Positions 20,736 through 30,227 of a stretch of 64,000 nucleotides of DNA are shown here, in pieces (position 1 is the stretch's first letter; the number at the start of each line of letters is the position of its first letter). Source of the DNA: Candidatus Binatia bacterium. Lineage in GTDB: Bacteria; Desulfobacterota; Binatia; HRBIN30. Below the pieces are notes generated by a model. That model did no database searches and was not told the DNA's origin. It saw nothing but the letters and a program-made list of their open reading frames with translations. The translations under genes were made by a program, and so were the position numbers. The DNA is taken from contig JAOAHD010000002.1 of the NCBI GenBank assembly GCA_026415395.1, forward strand, positions 248,001 through 312,000. The letters run 5' to 3'.

Positions 20736-20879
20736 CTTGTGCTTGCCTGGTTTCAGGTTCCTACCAAAGCTGAACAGTCGTTCAACCGAAACGGACTTCG
20801 ATTCTTTTCATGCAAGCTATTAGGAGACTCGCGCGGGTACGGCGCGATGAATGCGGGCGCGGGGAATCCGCCACGGGGC

Positions 20880-20955
20880 GGCGAGTGGCCAGTAGCGAGT
20901 GGCGAGTGGTGGATCGCAGATTAGCGACTAGCGAATGGCGAGTGGCGAAATGGGG
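20880..20955. repeat. degenerate tandem repeat, GCGAGTGGCGA/TAGCGA units
   Basis: Several near-copies of a 7-8 base unit (AGTAGCGA, GTGGCGA, TTAGCGA, CTAGCGA, ATGGCGA) run in succession. A similar block occurs 200 bp later, and a reverse-complement version (CACTCGCCGCTCGCTGC) occurs near 24065. Confidence 0.6.
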
Positions 20956-21030
20956 AACACGTCGATTGGCGATGGTGTTGTCACCGGCGCCGCGCGCGTT
21001 GCCATCTTGGCGCCCGGCACCAACACCAGC

Positions 21031-21056
21031 GTAGGGGCAGCCCTTGTGGCTGCCCT
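21031..21056. repeat. GTAGGGGC palindrome, copy 1
   Basis: AGGGGCAGCC and GGCTGCCCT flank a short CTTGT loop, giving a strong hairpin. It shares the GTAGGGGC start with three further palindromes in the window. Confidence 0.6.
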
Positions 21057-21105
21057 CGTTGCCGGCCACCACGCCGCGACGGCATCTTTGCAACGAGACG
21101 CAACC

Positions 21106-21132
21106 CGTAGGGGCGACTCATGCGTCGCCCGT
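21106..21132. repeat. GTAGGGGC palindrome, copy 2
   Basis: GTAGGGGCGAC and GTCGCCCGT flank the loop TCATGC. Same outer sequence as copy 1 but a different inner arm. Confidence 0.6.
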
Positions 21133-21162
21133 GGGGCTGAGTGGAGCATTTGCAGCGAATAG

Positions 21163-21210
21163 ATTCGCGAGTGGCGAATTGCGAATAGCGAATGGCGAGT
21201 GGGGAATGGG
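21163..21210. repeat. second tandem block of GCGAGTGGCGA/GCGAATAGCGA units
   Basis: Repeated GCGAGTGGCGAAT, TGCGAATAGCGAAT and GGCGAGTGGGGAAT units in tandem, matching the block at 20880. Confidence 0.6.
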
Positions 21211-21242
21211 CCCGCTGGGGGGACCGGCGTTCGCGCGTGTTG

Positions 21243-22217
21243 CTACGATGTGCGCCGCAGCACAGGCACGACTTCGCGGGCCAGTGCCTGCGCCAGGTCT
21301 TGCAGCAAGGCGGGCAGTTCACATCCAGCGGCTGCTGGATGGCCGCCACCACCGAGGCGCTTGGCAATTTGCGAGACATCTACGCTGCAATCCGGCGAAC
21401 GGCGAAAACTCACGCTGTGTGCGCGCAAGTCGAACAAGGCAAACACCGTGCGCTCGGCCGATCGATTCCAATGGTCCGCAACCTCGCTCGGGTAGCCGTC
21501 GCACACCGCGGTCACCAACACCACGCCGACTTCCGGGACCGCCAGTTCCACTCGGCTCCGCTCGGCCAGCGCGATGCTGCGGCTTACATCTTGCCGTGCT
21601 GTGGCGTAGGCAGCCCGTAAACGCTCACTCCACTTCCCCGTGCGCGCGAAGGCGAGCAGTTCGTCGTAAGCTGAAGGGCTATTCATGGCATTGACCGCCA
21701 ACGCCAGCGCGTGCGAGTCGGGGATTTGGTGCAACCAGCGGTCGTTGTCGTCAGCCATGGCAACGAGCTTGGACAACGCAGAGGGTTCTGCCGCCAGCGG
21801 GCGTGTTCGGCGCAGGTAGTCGTACACCAAGCGCGAGGCCGCAAAGGACTCGTCCAACACCAAGTCCGTAAAGGGCACGTGGACTCCGCCGCTGCGGTAA
21901 CGTTCCAGGGCCGTGCGGTGGTGGTCGATCCAGTACAGCCGCACGCCTTGTTTTTGCAGCTCGGTCAAATGCTGATCGACCTCAGGTTCCACCCAAGAGA
22001 TGTCCGTGATCCAAATTTCGTGTTCCGCCTCCTTGGGTTCGCAGCGGAATTCGCGCAGGGTGTGGTTGACACCGGTGTTGCTGCAAAATACCGCTTCGAC
22101 CTCGCACTGCGGGTGGAAGCTCGCCAGGACGACAGCGGCGGTGACACCGTCGAGGCATTGCGGGCCGTGGCTGACGACGTGAAGATAGCGGGGCCGATTT
22201 TCCTGAGTCACGAACAA
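21243..22217 (-). CDS. DHH/DHHA1-family phosphoesterase
   Basis: 324 aa. An N-terminal segment HVVSHGPQCLDGVTAAVVLAS matches motif I with one ligand altered (SHGPQCLDG where HxDxDG is usual). WITDISWV supplies an Asp and YWIDHHRTALE is the DHH motif. The C-terminal DHHA1 domain ends with the substrate loop RLGGGGHPAAAGCELP. Family members are NrnA-like oligoribonucleases, cyclic-di-AMP phosphodiesterases and exopolyphosphatase-like enzymes. The substituted motif I makes the exact activity uncertain. Divergent from the SDR gene 45 bp away. Confidence 0.8.
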   Translation of the reverse strand: MFVTQENRPRYLHVVSHGPQCLDGVTAAVVLASFHPQCEVEAVFCSNTGVNHTLREFRCEPKEAEHEIWITDISWVEPEVDQHLTELQKQGVRLYWIDHHRTALERYRSGGVHVPFTDLVLDESFAASRLVYDYLRRTRPLAAEPSALSKLVAMADDNDRWLHQIPDSHALALAVNAMNSPSAYDELLAFARTGKWSERLRAAYATARQDVSRSIALAERSRVELAVPEVGVVLVTAVCDGYPSEVADHWNRSAERTVFALFDLRAHSVSFRRSPDCSVDVSQIAKRLGGGGHPAAAGCELPALLQDLAQALAREVVPVLRRTS

Positions 22218-22262
22218 CGATTATGGCGCAACCAGCGCAACTGCAAAAGGAGGAATCAGCGG

Positions 22263-23078
22263 ATGAAGCTTTCTGACCGGCGGGCTCTGGTGACGGGCGC
22301 AGGCTCGGGCCTGGGCCGTGCGATCGCCCTGCGTTTTGCCAATGAAGGAGCACACGTGGCGATCAACGACATTTACCGCGACCGCGCCGAACGGGTTGCG
22401 GAAGAAATCCGTTCCTTGGGCAGAGAGACCCTGGTGTTCGTTGCCGACGTTTCCGATTCCGTCGAGGTCCGCGCCGTTTTCGAAGAACTCAGCACCCACT
22501 GGCCCAGGCTGGATATTCTGGTCAACAACGCCGGTATTGTCACGCTCGACCCGGCAGCGCAACAGCGGCTTGTGGCCGCGCAAATGGAGCGGCTTGCTGG
22601 CGCGGCGCCAGCGCAGCCGCTCGCGATCACGCAAAGCGTGTCCGACATGGATTGGCGCCGCACTCTCGCCGTGCACCTCGACGGCACCTTTTACTGCACC
22701 CGCGAGGCGCTGAAGATCATGGAGGCCCAGCGCTACGGCAAGATCATCAACATGGCTTCCGTTGCCGGGCTCGGTGGCCTGGCAGGAGCGGCAGCCTACT
22801 CTGCCGCCAAGGCTGGAATCATCGGCCTTACGAAAGCGGTAGCGCGGGAGGCGATTTATGCCGGCGTGTACGTGAATGCGATTGCCCCTGGATTTATCGA
22901 CACGCCCCTCCTCGAGGACCTCGATCCGCAATTGAAGCGAGCCATTGCATTGCAAACGCCGATTGGCCGCTTCGGAACTGCCGACGAAGTTGCAGCGCTG
23001 GCGCTATATCTGGCAAGTGACGAATCGAGCTACACCGTCGGGCAAGTGCTGTCGCCCAATGGGGGCGTGTACATGTGA
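22263..23078 (+). CDS. short-chain dehydrogenase/reductase, FabG-like
   Basis: 271 aa from the ATG at 22263, fixed by AGGAGG eight bases upstream. Rossmann motif ALVTGAGSGLGRAIALRF, ADVSD for cofactor, ILVNNAGIV, catalytic Ser in INMASVAG and YSAAKAGIIGLTK give a complete NAD(P)-binding SDR. An insertion of about 30 residues rich in Ala/Gln (near residues 97-126) follows NNAGIV and is unusual for FabG. It probably reduces or oxidises a 3-oxoacyl or similar alcohol/ketone. Neighbours on both sides are lipid or phosphoester enzymes. Confidence 0.88.
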   Translation: MKLSDRRALVTGAGSGLGRAIALRFANEGAHVAINDIYRDRAERVAEEIRSLGRETLVFVADVSDSVEVRAVFEELSTHWPRLDILVNNAGIVTLDPAAQQRLVAAQMERLAGAAPAQPLAITQSVSDMDWRRTLAVHLDGTFYCTREALKIMEAQRYGKIINMASVAGLGGLAGAAAYSAAKAGIIGLTKAVAREAIYAGVYVNAIAPGFIDTPLLEDLDPQLKRAIALQTPIGRFGTADEVAALALYLASDESSYTVGQVLSPNGGVYM

Positions 23079-23091
23079 AGAACGCGATTCT

Positions 23092-23883
23092 TCAGCGGCC
23101 GCGAAAATTGGGCTTGCGCTTTTGGAGAAACGCCTCGACGCCCTCGCGGTAATCCTCGCTGGCAAAGCAGCGCCGAATTTTTTCCTCCACCCCCTGTGCC
23201 GCGGGCGGCAACTCCCGCATGAGAGCTCGAATCGCTGCTTTATGTGCGGCCATGGTGAGGGGAGCGTTCTCGACCAACCGCTGCGCATACGCGTGGGTTT
23301 CGGCTCGCAGGTCGGGCCGAGGCACGACGCGGGTGAGCAAGCCGACGCGCAGGGCTTCGTCTGCGCTGAGGACCCGCCCAGACAGCAGCAAATCGGCTGC
23401 AGCGGTGGGACCGACCGTGCGCACCAAAGGGGCAATCCCCATGTGCAGCGGATACGACAACCCTAAGCGCACCGCTGGCACACAAAAGCGTGCTTCCGAC
23501 GCCCCCAGGCGCACGTCGCACGCCAGGGCCAGCGCTACGCCGCCACCGAAACAGAGGCCATTGATCATGGCAATCACGGGTTGGTCGAGCTCGGCGATCG
23601 CAGCGAGTGCGCGGTGGCTGGTGCGATCGTATTCCAGTGCTTGCTCCGGGTTGGCGCGGGCCGCCGGAAACTCGCGGATGTCGGCCCCGGACACGAACGC
23701 CTCTTCGCCACCGCCGGTGAGCACCACGACCCGAAATGGTTGCGTGCGCACCCAGCTCACGACTGCGTAAAGTTCATTCCACGTCTGCAAGCTCAACGCG
23801 TTGCGGCAATCGGGCCGGTCGATCGTCACCCATAACGTCCCGCCGTCTCCGTTCAGCCTTAGATGCTCGCAGTTTGGCGCCAT
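23092..23883 (-). CDS. enoyl-CoA hydratase/isomerase family protein
   Basis: 263 aa crotonase-fold enzyme. The oxyanion-hole loops are EEAFVSGADIREF and INGLCFGGGVALALACDVRLG, followed by ARFCVPAVRLGLSYP. The second catalytic Glu position of hydratases (the GxxP Glu region) reads VPAVRLGL, lacking Glu, so a true hydratase may be less likely than an isomerase or other crotonase-type reaction. C-terminal helices include NAPLTMAAHKAAIR and EGVEAFLQKRKPNFRG, common to the family. Convergent with the SDR gene 13 bp away, sharing lipid-type metabolism. Confidence 0.87.
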   Translation of the reverse strand: MAPNCEHLRLNGDGGTLWVTIDRPDCRNALSLQTWNELYAVVSWVRTQPFRVVVLTGGGEEAFVSGADIREFPAARANPEQALEYDRTSHRALAAIAELDQPVIAMINGLCFGGGVALALACDVRLGASEARFCVPAVRLGLSYPLHMGIAPLVRTVGPTAAADLLLSGRVLSADEALRVGLLTRVVPRPDLRAETHAYAQRLVENAPLTMAAHKAAIRALMRELPPAAQGVEEKIRRCFASEDYREGVEAFLQKRKPNFRGR

Positions 23884-24015
23884 GGCGTCGCGGCTCTACC
23901 AAAACACAGGGAGCGCGTCAGCTTTCTGCACACAGAGCTCGCTGCCTCTGCGCCCGGTCCCCGTCCGCCAGTGCCAACGCATTGGTGACTCTCCCCACCC
24001 CGAACTACCACTCAA

Positions 24016-24045
24016 CGTAGGGGCCGACCCGCCGGTCCCCCTATG
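24016..24045. repeat. GTAGGGGC palindrome, copy 3
   Basis: GTAGGGGCCGACCC with GGTCCCCCTAT around a GCC loop. It sits in the 329-bp gap (23884-24212) between the enoyl-CoA hydratase start and the decayed gene; that gap otherwise contains a reverse-oriented CTCGCC tandem near 24065 and nothing coding. Confidence 0.6.
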
Positions 24046-24123
24046 GTGTGGTTTTCATGCGCACCACTCGCCGCTCGCTGCTCGCCGACTGTTCGTGCGT
24101 GGAGGCATTCCGCCCTAACGGTA

Positions 24124-24152
24124 ACGGGGGCGACCGACGGTCGCCCCTACGT
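24124..24152. repeat. GTAGGGGC palindrome, copy 4
   Basis: ACGGGGGCGACCG and CGGTCGCCCCTACGT, a nearly perfect inverted repeat with almost no loop. The best preserved of the four copies. Confidence 0.65.
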
Positions 24153-24212
24153 CCCCTATCCATCGGGCACCACGTGCGCTGTCGAGATGCGCGGTCCTTT
24201 GCCGCGAGGCCT

Positions 24213-25786
24213 TCACTCCGGGCAGCCCTGCAACGCGAAACCGACCGCCCGAATCACCGTCGTAATGTCGACCTCCGCGCCCCGGGCATGTCCCTCAGCG
24301 CAGCTTCCCGCAGGGAGGAAACCGAGAATCATGTTGATCAGAGTGACGATCTCCTCCACGGTCACGGAGCGATCGCCGCTACAGTCGCCGATGCACGGAG
24401 CGACGGCGACGGTCGGACTCGGAGTGGCCGTTGGTTCGTTGGGGATCGTTGGCGTCGGCGTCGCTCCGGCGCACCGCTGATCTCAAGCGCGAAGCTCGCT
24501 TGAATTTGCTCGCCGACAGCGTCAGAAGCCGCGAGCGCGAAGTGGAATTCGCCGCCCGCAGTCGGTGTTCCCGAGAGCGTTCCGCTGTCTTGGTTGAGGT
24601 GAAGCCCGGGCGGAAGCACACCGTCGGCGAGCGCGAGTCGATAGGGTGGAGAGCCACCGTAAACAAGCACGGCGGGTCCGTACGCTTGTCCACGGGCGCC
24701 TGCGGGCAAGTTTTAGTCGGCAGCGGACAGCCCAACATCCACCGCGACATTTTGTGCACCGACGAACTCGCCCAAGTCCGAACAGCCGTTCACCGGTGCT
24801 TCGGCCGCCGTGGGAGTGTCGTCAGCCACGCAGGGCATCGCCTCGTTATTCTCCGGATCGCGTGGGCCTGTGTAGCGGTAGAACTCATAGCGGCGCACCA
24901 CCGCTCGCCGCCCTCGTGGCGAGGCTCCTTCGCGAATGTCAGCGTCTTCCTGATCCCCCTCCGCGTTGCCCGGCTTGGATTGATTGAGTTTCCACTCGGT
25001 TTCTACTTCGGTTTCGCCCGGGACGATACTGTCCCGCGCGCCGAGCAGTAGGCGCACGAGATCCGCCGGTTCTAGTTTCTCCTCGGATTCCACCTTGAAG
25101 ACCCTGAGCCACTGCGGCTCGCCATATTGCCCTTCGTGTTCCTCTTCGAGCGGCTCGAGCTCTGCCCGTACCGCGGCGGCCGCCACATTGCCGGGTGCTG
25201 GTCCGACTGCCGGCGGTTGCACATCCCACACCGGCACCGGCAGCGCGACCGTCACCGGCGAGGGAGCAAACGAAGTGTTTTGATTGACGGGCTCGGCTGC
25301 GACGAGCCAGCGGTAGGTGACCCGACTGGGATTGGCACGCAAGCTTACTCCGAAACGCTCGCAGTCGCTCTGTTCGTAGTTGCCTACGGGGCCACCGGCA
25401 AAACAGTCGTGCCCGTGCGGTTGGATCGCTTGGGCCACCGGCGTCGATGCCCATGCAGAGCCGCTCCAGCGGCGGTAACGCACTACGACCGTGGACGTTC
25501 CTGCAGGCACACTGGCGATTTCAGGGTCGCCATAGCGGCTGTACGTGCCACCGAAGGTGTAGGTGACATCCTCGGGATGAAGGCCTTCGATCTCGATTTC
25601 GAACCCGTGCGTGGGCTCGCCAGTGTCGTTCACAACGTCGAAATTCGCCAGCGTACCCACGGCTGGGCTTGCGCACGTAGCACGGGCGAACACAAGAACG
25701 GTGCAGGCAGCTAGCGTTGGTCCGATGCGGCCACGTAGCCGTCCGCGATGACGGCGTGCGGCGGCAACCTTGCGACGAGAAACCAT
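24213..25786 (-). pseudogene. decayed secreted protein with Ig-like and dockerin-like domains
   Basis: One ancestral gene appears split three ways. Positions 25786-24713 encode 357 aa with an N-terminal export segment and a beta-rich domain with Cys residues, ending LSAAD-TAA. Reading continues in the same frame past the stop as NLPAGARGQAYGPAVLVYGG, the start of an Ig-like putative domain (SGTLSGTPTAGGEF). Near 24465 the frame changes; in the new frame a TP-rich linker (GATPTPTIPNEPTATPSPT) runs into CIGDCSGDRSVTVEEIVTLI and ends FALQGCPE at 24213, a dockerin-like tail. One in-frame stop plus one frameshift explain the pieces. Sequencing error is possible at the frameshift but does not explain both. 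Confidence 0.75.
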
Positions 25787-25968
25787 GCGGCATTGTTGGC
25801 CCGCGATCCGGATCCGTTAAGCCACGAAATTTCAACTGGGAGCCAGCGGTCGGATCGGCTTGCGAGCGGTCCGGCAGCGCAGCTTGCACTCCCTCGCCCG
25901 AAGTTTGCCCGATTGTGTGTCCTCTCGCACCCTGCAGGCCGCAGCCGTGCACTGCGTAGGGGGCCGGC

Positions 25969-27204
25969 TCACTCGATGTAGCCCAAGGCCCGCAAGCGCT
26001 CCTTCGTGGCTTGGTCTACTTGATCCACAACATCTCCAGCCACACGCGCGCGTCCCTCGACCGCGGGAAGCCGGCTATAACGCCGGCGGTTTTCCAGAGC
26101 AGCGAAATCGCGACTGCCAGGGCGAAATGCTTGACGCAAAATGGTTCCTTGGGCGCCCTCGGGCAGTGGCGAGTCCACCAGAGCAAGCAAGGTCGGCAGC
26201 ACGTCGAGTGGGCTTACCTCGCCCAATTTTGTTCCCGGTTGGATTGCGGGTCCGATTAGCAACAAAACGCCGGCATCCGCGGCTTCTTTGCTTTCGTGAA
26301 CGCCACGAGGCTCCCCGTTGGGGTTCGCTTCAAAACCATGGTCCGACAGCACCACGAGGTGAGCGCGTTCCCCGGCCCAGGACAGCAAACGAGCCACGTA
26401 GCCATCCACAGTGTGCATGTGTTCACGCACCTCCGATCCACCAAGTCTCTCAGGATCGGCGGCGTCCCACGTCATGTGGGAAACACGGTCGAGCCCGTTG
26501 AGGTACACCAACAAAACATCTACCGGCACGATCCGCACAGCCGCGTAAGCCAAGTTCAACATTGCCCCATCGAGCATAGCCGCCTCGTTTGCAGACAGTA
26601 CTCTGGGGAGCTTTTCCGCGCGCGAAGCGCCTAAACGTCCAACGAGTTCCACTGGGTATACGGCGGGGGCCTCCTTATGCGTCGTTCGTCCGTGCGTAAT
26701 GGCCGAAAGGCCCTCGACTTCCGATTCGAAATAACGATCCGACACCACAAACCCACGCACCGCCTCCGGGGGGAACGAAAACCACCAATTTACCACTCCA
26801 ATGGTCTTTTCGGCCTCGGATAGCATCTCCCATATTGCCGGAACTTTCCGGTCCAACGAACGAAACAACTCCCAAGCTCCTTCTGGCGTCTCAAACACGA
26901 AACCGTGCACTCCGTGTTGCTCGTGCGTGACGCCCGTAACATAGGTTGTCCAAATCGCTGGCGAGATCGCCGGCAAACCGAGATCGGAATTCCGCACAGT
27001 GCCCACCGCGCCCCTCCGGTAAAGCTGCGCCAGCGCCGGCAACTCACCCCTGGCGATCATGCCCTCCGCCACTCGATGGTCCAACCCATCAACACCAAGA
27101 ACGATCAGCTTTGGTGCTGGTGGGTTCGAAAGTTTCTTCCAGACCAGCGTTGCACCTAAAAGCAGAGCGACCAATGCGACGGTGACAATTGATAACTTTC
27201 CCAT
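25969..27204 (-). CDS. membrane-anchored phosphodiesterase, alkaline-phosphatase superfamily
   Basis: 411 aa with an N-terminal anchor (LSIVTVALVALLLGATLVW). LIVLGVDGLDHRVAEGMIA provides the first metal Asp; LPAISPAIWTTYVTGVTHEQHGVHGF the nucleophile Thr/Ser region; a later GLDRVSHMTWDAAD and LVVLSDHGFEANP the remaining metal ligands. This is the nucleotide pyrophosphatase/phosphodiesterase-type layout. C-terminal ERLRALGYIE resembles the end of the sulfatase-like protein at 12068. Likely periplasmic hydrolysis of phospho- or sulfoesters, substrate unknown. Confidence 0.8.
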   Translation of the reverse strand: MGKLSIVTVALVALLLGATLVWKKLSNPPAPKLIVLGVDGLDHRVAEGMIARGELPALAQLYRRGAVGTVRNSDLGLPAISPAIWTTYVTGVTHEQHGVHGFVFETPEGAWELFRSLDRKVPAIWEMLSEAEKTIGVVNWWFSFPPEAVRGFVVSDRYFESEVEGLSAITHGRTTHKEAPAVYPVELVGRLGASRAEKLPRVLSANEAAMLDGAMLNLAYAAVRIVPVDVLLVYLNGLDRVSHMTWDAADPERLGGSEVREHMHTVDGYVARLLSWAGERAHLVVLSDHGFEANPNGEPRGVHESKEAADAGVLLLIGPAIQPGTKLGEVSPLDVLPTLLALVDSPLPEGAQGTILRQAFRPGSRDFAALENRRRYSRLPAVEGRARVAGDVVDQVDQATKERLRALGYIE

Positions 27205-27500
27205 CTTGAAGATGCCGGTGCGGGTAACGATTGCGGAACGCCAATGAACCGTACGTTGGTTACCTTAAGAAACTGCTTCGGCCAAGGGGTCAATTGCCGT
27301 TCACAACAGTTCATGGGGGCCTCATGGGTGCCACTTGTCCCACAAGCCTGCTGGGTCACGCAAAGAGAAGGCCGGGAGGACTTTGGAGAGTCATGAAGAA
27401 GTTCGAGAGGAACCCTGCGAGGCTTCCTACACTCGCTCGCGAACACCCGTGAATTCGGCAGCTATCTCTCGCATCATCAGATTGAAAGGCGCACAGACCT

Positions 27501-28994
27501 ATGGGTAGTTACTCGGTAGACCGAACTATGCTCATTTCGCGTCGTCGCATCCTGTCGCCCTTGGTCTTAGCTCTGGCGGCAACGGCAATCGTGGTTCAAG
27601 CGCGAGTGTACGACTGGAAACTCGACGATGCGTACATCACGTTTGCCTACGCACGCAATTGGGTGGAAGGCCACGGCATCGACTTCAACGTCGGCGAGCG
27701 CGTGGAGGGCTACACTTGCGTTCTCTGGGTGGTGCTGAGTGCGCTCGGCCTCTGGGTGGGTTTTTCGATCGAACCGTGGAGCACTTGGCTAGGCGTTACG
27801 TTCGCTGTGGGTAGTGCGCTCGCTGCTGCTGGCCTTGCCGCAGAGTTACTGCCCGCCAACTGGCGCCGCGCTGCTGTCGGGGCAGCACTGCTGGTGCCTC
27901 TCGGGCCGCCGTTATCGTGGCGGGCTGCCTCTGGGATGGAAACCACGCTATTTGCCTTTCTGGTAACCAGTTCCTTTTGGATGCACGTGCGCACCAGCGG
28001 CCGCTCCCCTTGGGTGGGGGTGCTGGCAGCACTGGCTGCACTGACGCGCCCCGAGGGGTGGCTCCTCGGCGTGCTCCTTTCCGCCGACGCTCTCCGTCAT
28101 CAAGGCCGGAAGGGTGTCGGCGTAGGGCTCGCCTTTGCTGCCATCTTTGCGCCGTACTTTGCCTGGCGGGTTTGGTACTACGGCTACCTGTTGCCCAACA
28201 CGTTCTACGCCAAGGTGGGCAGCACCGCTGAGCAAGTTGCTCGCGGTTGGGTGTACTTAAAGTTGTTTCTGTGGGACTGGGGGTTGGTACTGTTACTGGC
28301 GTCGTGGATTCCATTGCTGACCACGGGCTGGCGCCCCCTCATAGGCATTTACACCTTCTTGGCTCTTTATGCGGCGTACGTGGTCTCCGTAGGTGGAGAC
28401 GTGTTCCATTTCTTCCGCTTCTGGACCCCAATCGTGCCCACACTCTGCGCGCTCACCTATGCCGGAGTACTGACAATGCTGCAGCGCAGCCCGATCTGGC
28501 AAGATCGCCCGCTGCCTGCGGCCGTCACGGTGATGGCCGCCTGCTGGTTAGCCACAAGTACGGCAAAAGCGGTCTCGGCGCATTTACAGCATCGGAAAGC
28601 GGAGAATTTCCTCGTTGGAGCGAGCACCAACGTGTGCCGTTGTTTGCTGCGAAAAACCACAGCCGACGATCGCATCGCCGCGCTCGGCATCGGTGTGCTC
28701 AAGTGGTGCTCGAACCGGCACATCGTCGACATGCTGGGGCTTACCGACCTGCACATCGCACGATACAGCAAGGTTCCCATGGGCGGGGGCTTGGCTGGGC
28801 ACGAGAAGTACGACTCCCGGTACGTGTTGTCGCTGAAACCCAAGTACATTTTGCTGCCCCCACTAGAGCCGCACGGGCTCAGTCTCCCCGCGCAGCGGGA
28901 CATGTGGGGACAACCGGAGTTCTTGGAAATGTACCAAAAGGACGAATGCGGATACCGCCGCAAGGAAGGCGCCGAAGGGTTGCCGCCGCCTTGA
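27501..28994 (+). CDS. multi-pass GT-C-type glycosyltransferase-like membrane protein
   Basis: 497 aa with about ten membrane helices. The first extracytoplasmic loop has WKLDDAYITFAYARNWVEGHG with the LDD acidic pair of GT-C enzymes, followed by NVGERVEGYTCVLW. A C-terminal periplasmic domain of about 120 residues contains TADDRIAALGIGVLKW and DMLGLTDLHIARYSK. The pattern resembles AftB-like arabinofuranosyl- and mannosyltransferases that use lipid-linked sugars. Upstream AAAGG supports the ATG at 27501. An acyltransferase gene follows convergently, which fits cell-surface glycan modification. Confidence 0.75.
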   Translation: MGSYSVDRTMLISRRRILSPLVLALAATAIVVQARVYDWKLDDAYITFAYARNWVEGHGIDFNVGERVEGYTCVLWVVLSALGLWVGFSIEPWSTWLGVTFAVGSALAAAGLAAELLPANWRRAAVGAALLVPLGPPLSWRAASGMETTLFAFLVTSSFWMHVRTSGRSPWVGVLAALAALTRPEGWLLGVLLSADALRHQGRKGVGVGLAFAAIFAPYFAWRVWYYGYLLPNTFYAKVGSTAEQVARGWVYLKLFLWDWGLVLLLASWIPLLTTGWRPLIGIYTFLALYAAYVVSVGGDVFHFFRFWTPIVPTLCALTYAGVLTMLQRSPIWQDRPLPAAVTVMAACWLATSTAKAVSAHLQHRKAENFLVGASTNVCRCLLRKTTADDRIAALGIGVLKWCSNRHIVDMLGLTDLHIARYSKVPMGGGLAGHEKYDSRYVLSLKPKYILLPPLEPHGLSLPAQRDMWGQPEFLEMYQKDECGYRRKEGAEGLPPP

Positions 28995-29001
28995 CCCGGG
29001 C

Positions 29002-30048
29002 TTAACCGAATAACAGGCGCGCCTTGGGGCCGAGTGCGCGGCGAATCAACCAAACAAAGGCAACCGACAGCATCAGCGCGCCACCGAATGCGAAAGTTCT
29101 GACAGTGACGCTGGGCCACGGAGGGGTTGGCGGCAACAGGCCGCGAACGAAAAACAGATGATAGAGGTAGATCGAGTAGGAGGCTTCGCTCAGCCAGGAA
29201 ATAGGCACGACTGGTGGCAGCAACCTGCCCCAAGCCAACAGTGCGACAATCGTTGCCCAAATGAGCGAGAGCTGGGCGACGGCGCGGGAAGCGGAAAGTG
29301 TCGGTAGCTGAACAGTAAGGCCGAGTAGCGCAATCGCCGACATCGACAACAACAAGGCGCACATCAGCACGCGGGGAACTGCCCAGATCTGCGTCCTCTC
29401 TAACCATGGTCGTGCGACAATACCGGCAACGTAAAAACTGCCCCAGCGTAGCGGATTTCTAAATGCCCAGAAAAGCGAACGAACGCCAAATAACGGGTAA
29501 TGTTCGAACCAATAGGTGCAGACCAGCAAGAGGATGCAAAAAACAACAAGCAGCCGGAAGGGCAGTCGCAACATGAAGGGTGTAACCAAAACCAAAGCCA
29601 CAAGCACAAACACAAAGTAATACGGCCCCCAGGCGGAGGCGAATAACAGGGCAAACACCACATCTCCAATGCTACGCGCGCCACCATCGCTGAATCCGCT
29701 CAACAAGGTAATCGCGCTCGCAATCACGTAAGGGACCAGCAACCGTTGGAGTCTGCTGCGAATGTACAACGCAGGCGAAGCCACTGGACCCCGCGCGGCA
29801 AGAAAGCCAGCCACAAAGAAAAATGCGGGAACAGCAAAACGGGTTCCGACGGCCAAGACATCCAGCGAGGCGGGCCGTGCTTTCTCCCCAAAAAAGAGAA
29901 ATGAGTGGATCGCAACTACCGCCACGATGGAAATAGCTCTGACGAAATCAATCTCAGGCACCCGCTGCGATTGCGAAGAGGCAGGGGAAGCTTGTTTCTG
30001 GGATCCAGGCGGACCGACCTCCAGGACTGCTGTCTCGCGCCCCGCCAT
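29002..30048 (-). CDS. acyltransferase 3 family membrane protein (OafA-like)
   Basis: 348 aa with about ten helices. The first helix carries the family signature VPEIDFVRAISIVAVVAIHS (Arg then His about ten residues on), followed by FAVPAFFFVAGFLAARG and PYVIASAITLLSG. A second half has SWLSEASYSIYLYHLFFVRG, also typical. OafA/NolL-type proteins acetylate surface polysaccharides, oligosaccharides or glycans. The first 30 residues are polar and may be a cytoplasmic tail. Positioned next to a putative glycosyltransferase. Confidence 0.85.
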   Translation of the reverse strand: MAGRETAVLEVGPPGSQKQASPASSQSQRVPEIDFVRAISIVAVVAIHSFLFFGEKARPASLDVLAVGTRFAVPAFFFVAGFLAARGPVASPALYIRSRLQRLLVPYVIASAITLLSGFSDGGARSIGDVVFALLFASAWGPYYFVFVLVALVLVTPFMLRLPFRLLVVFCILLLVCTYWFEHYPLFGVRSLFWAFRNPLRWGSFYVAGIVARPWLERTQIWAVPRVLMCALLLSMSAIALLGLTVQLPTLSASRAVAQLSLIWATIVALLAWGRLLPPVVPISWLSEASYSIYLYHLFFVRGLLPPTPPWPSVTVRTFAFGGALMLSVAFVWLIRRALGPKARLLFG

Positions 30049-30227
30049 GCAAAAAACCCCGCTTTGGGGGCACGCTTACACCACAACGAGGCACCACCGC
30101 AACTGTGCCCCACCCTGGCTTGAAGACACCCGCAGCCTAGCCTGGTTTTGCACGTTGTGCATCGCCGTCAACCTTCCGCTGGCCTGCGCAGCCCTGTGCG
30201 AACGGTCGATCGTCGCCGCCCAGGGAG

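Larger units (their letters stand above)
20736..21242. other. 507-bp repeat-rich intergenic region
   Basis: Between the sdhC start and the DHH phosphoesterase stop. It contains two blocks of degenerate tandem GCGAGTGGCGA/GCGAATGGCGA units and two short palindromes starting GTAGGGGC, listed separately. No credible coding sequence is present. The sdhCAB promoter must lie in the part nearest 20736. Confidence 0.6.
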
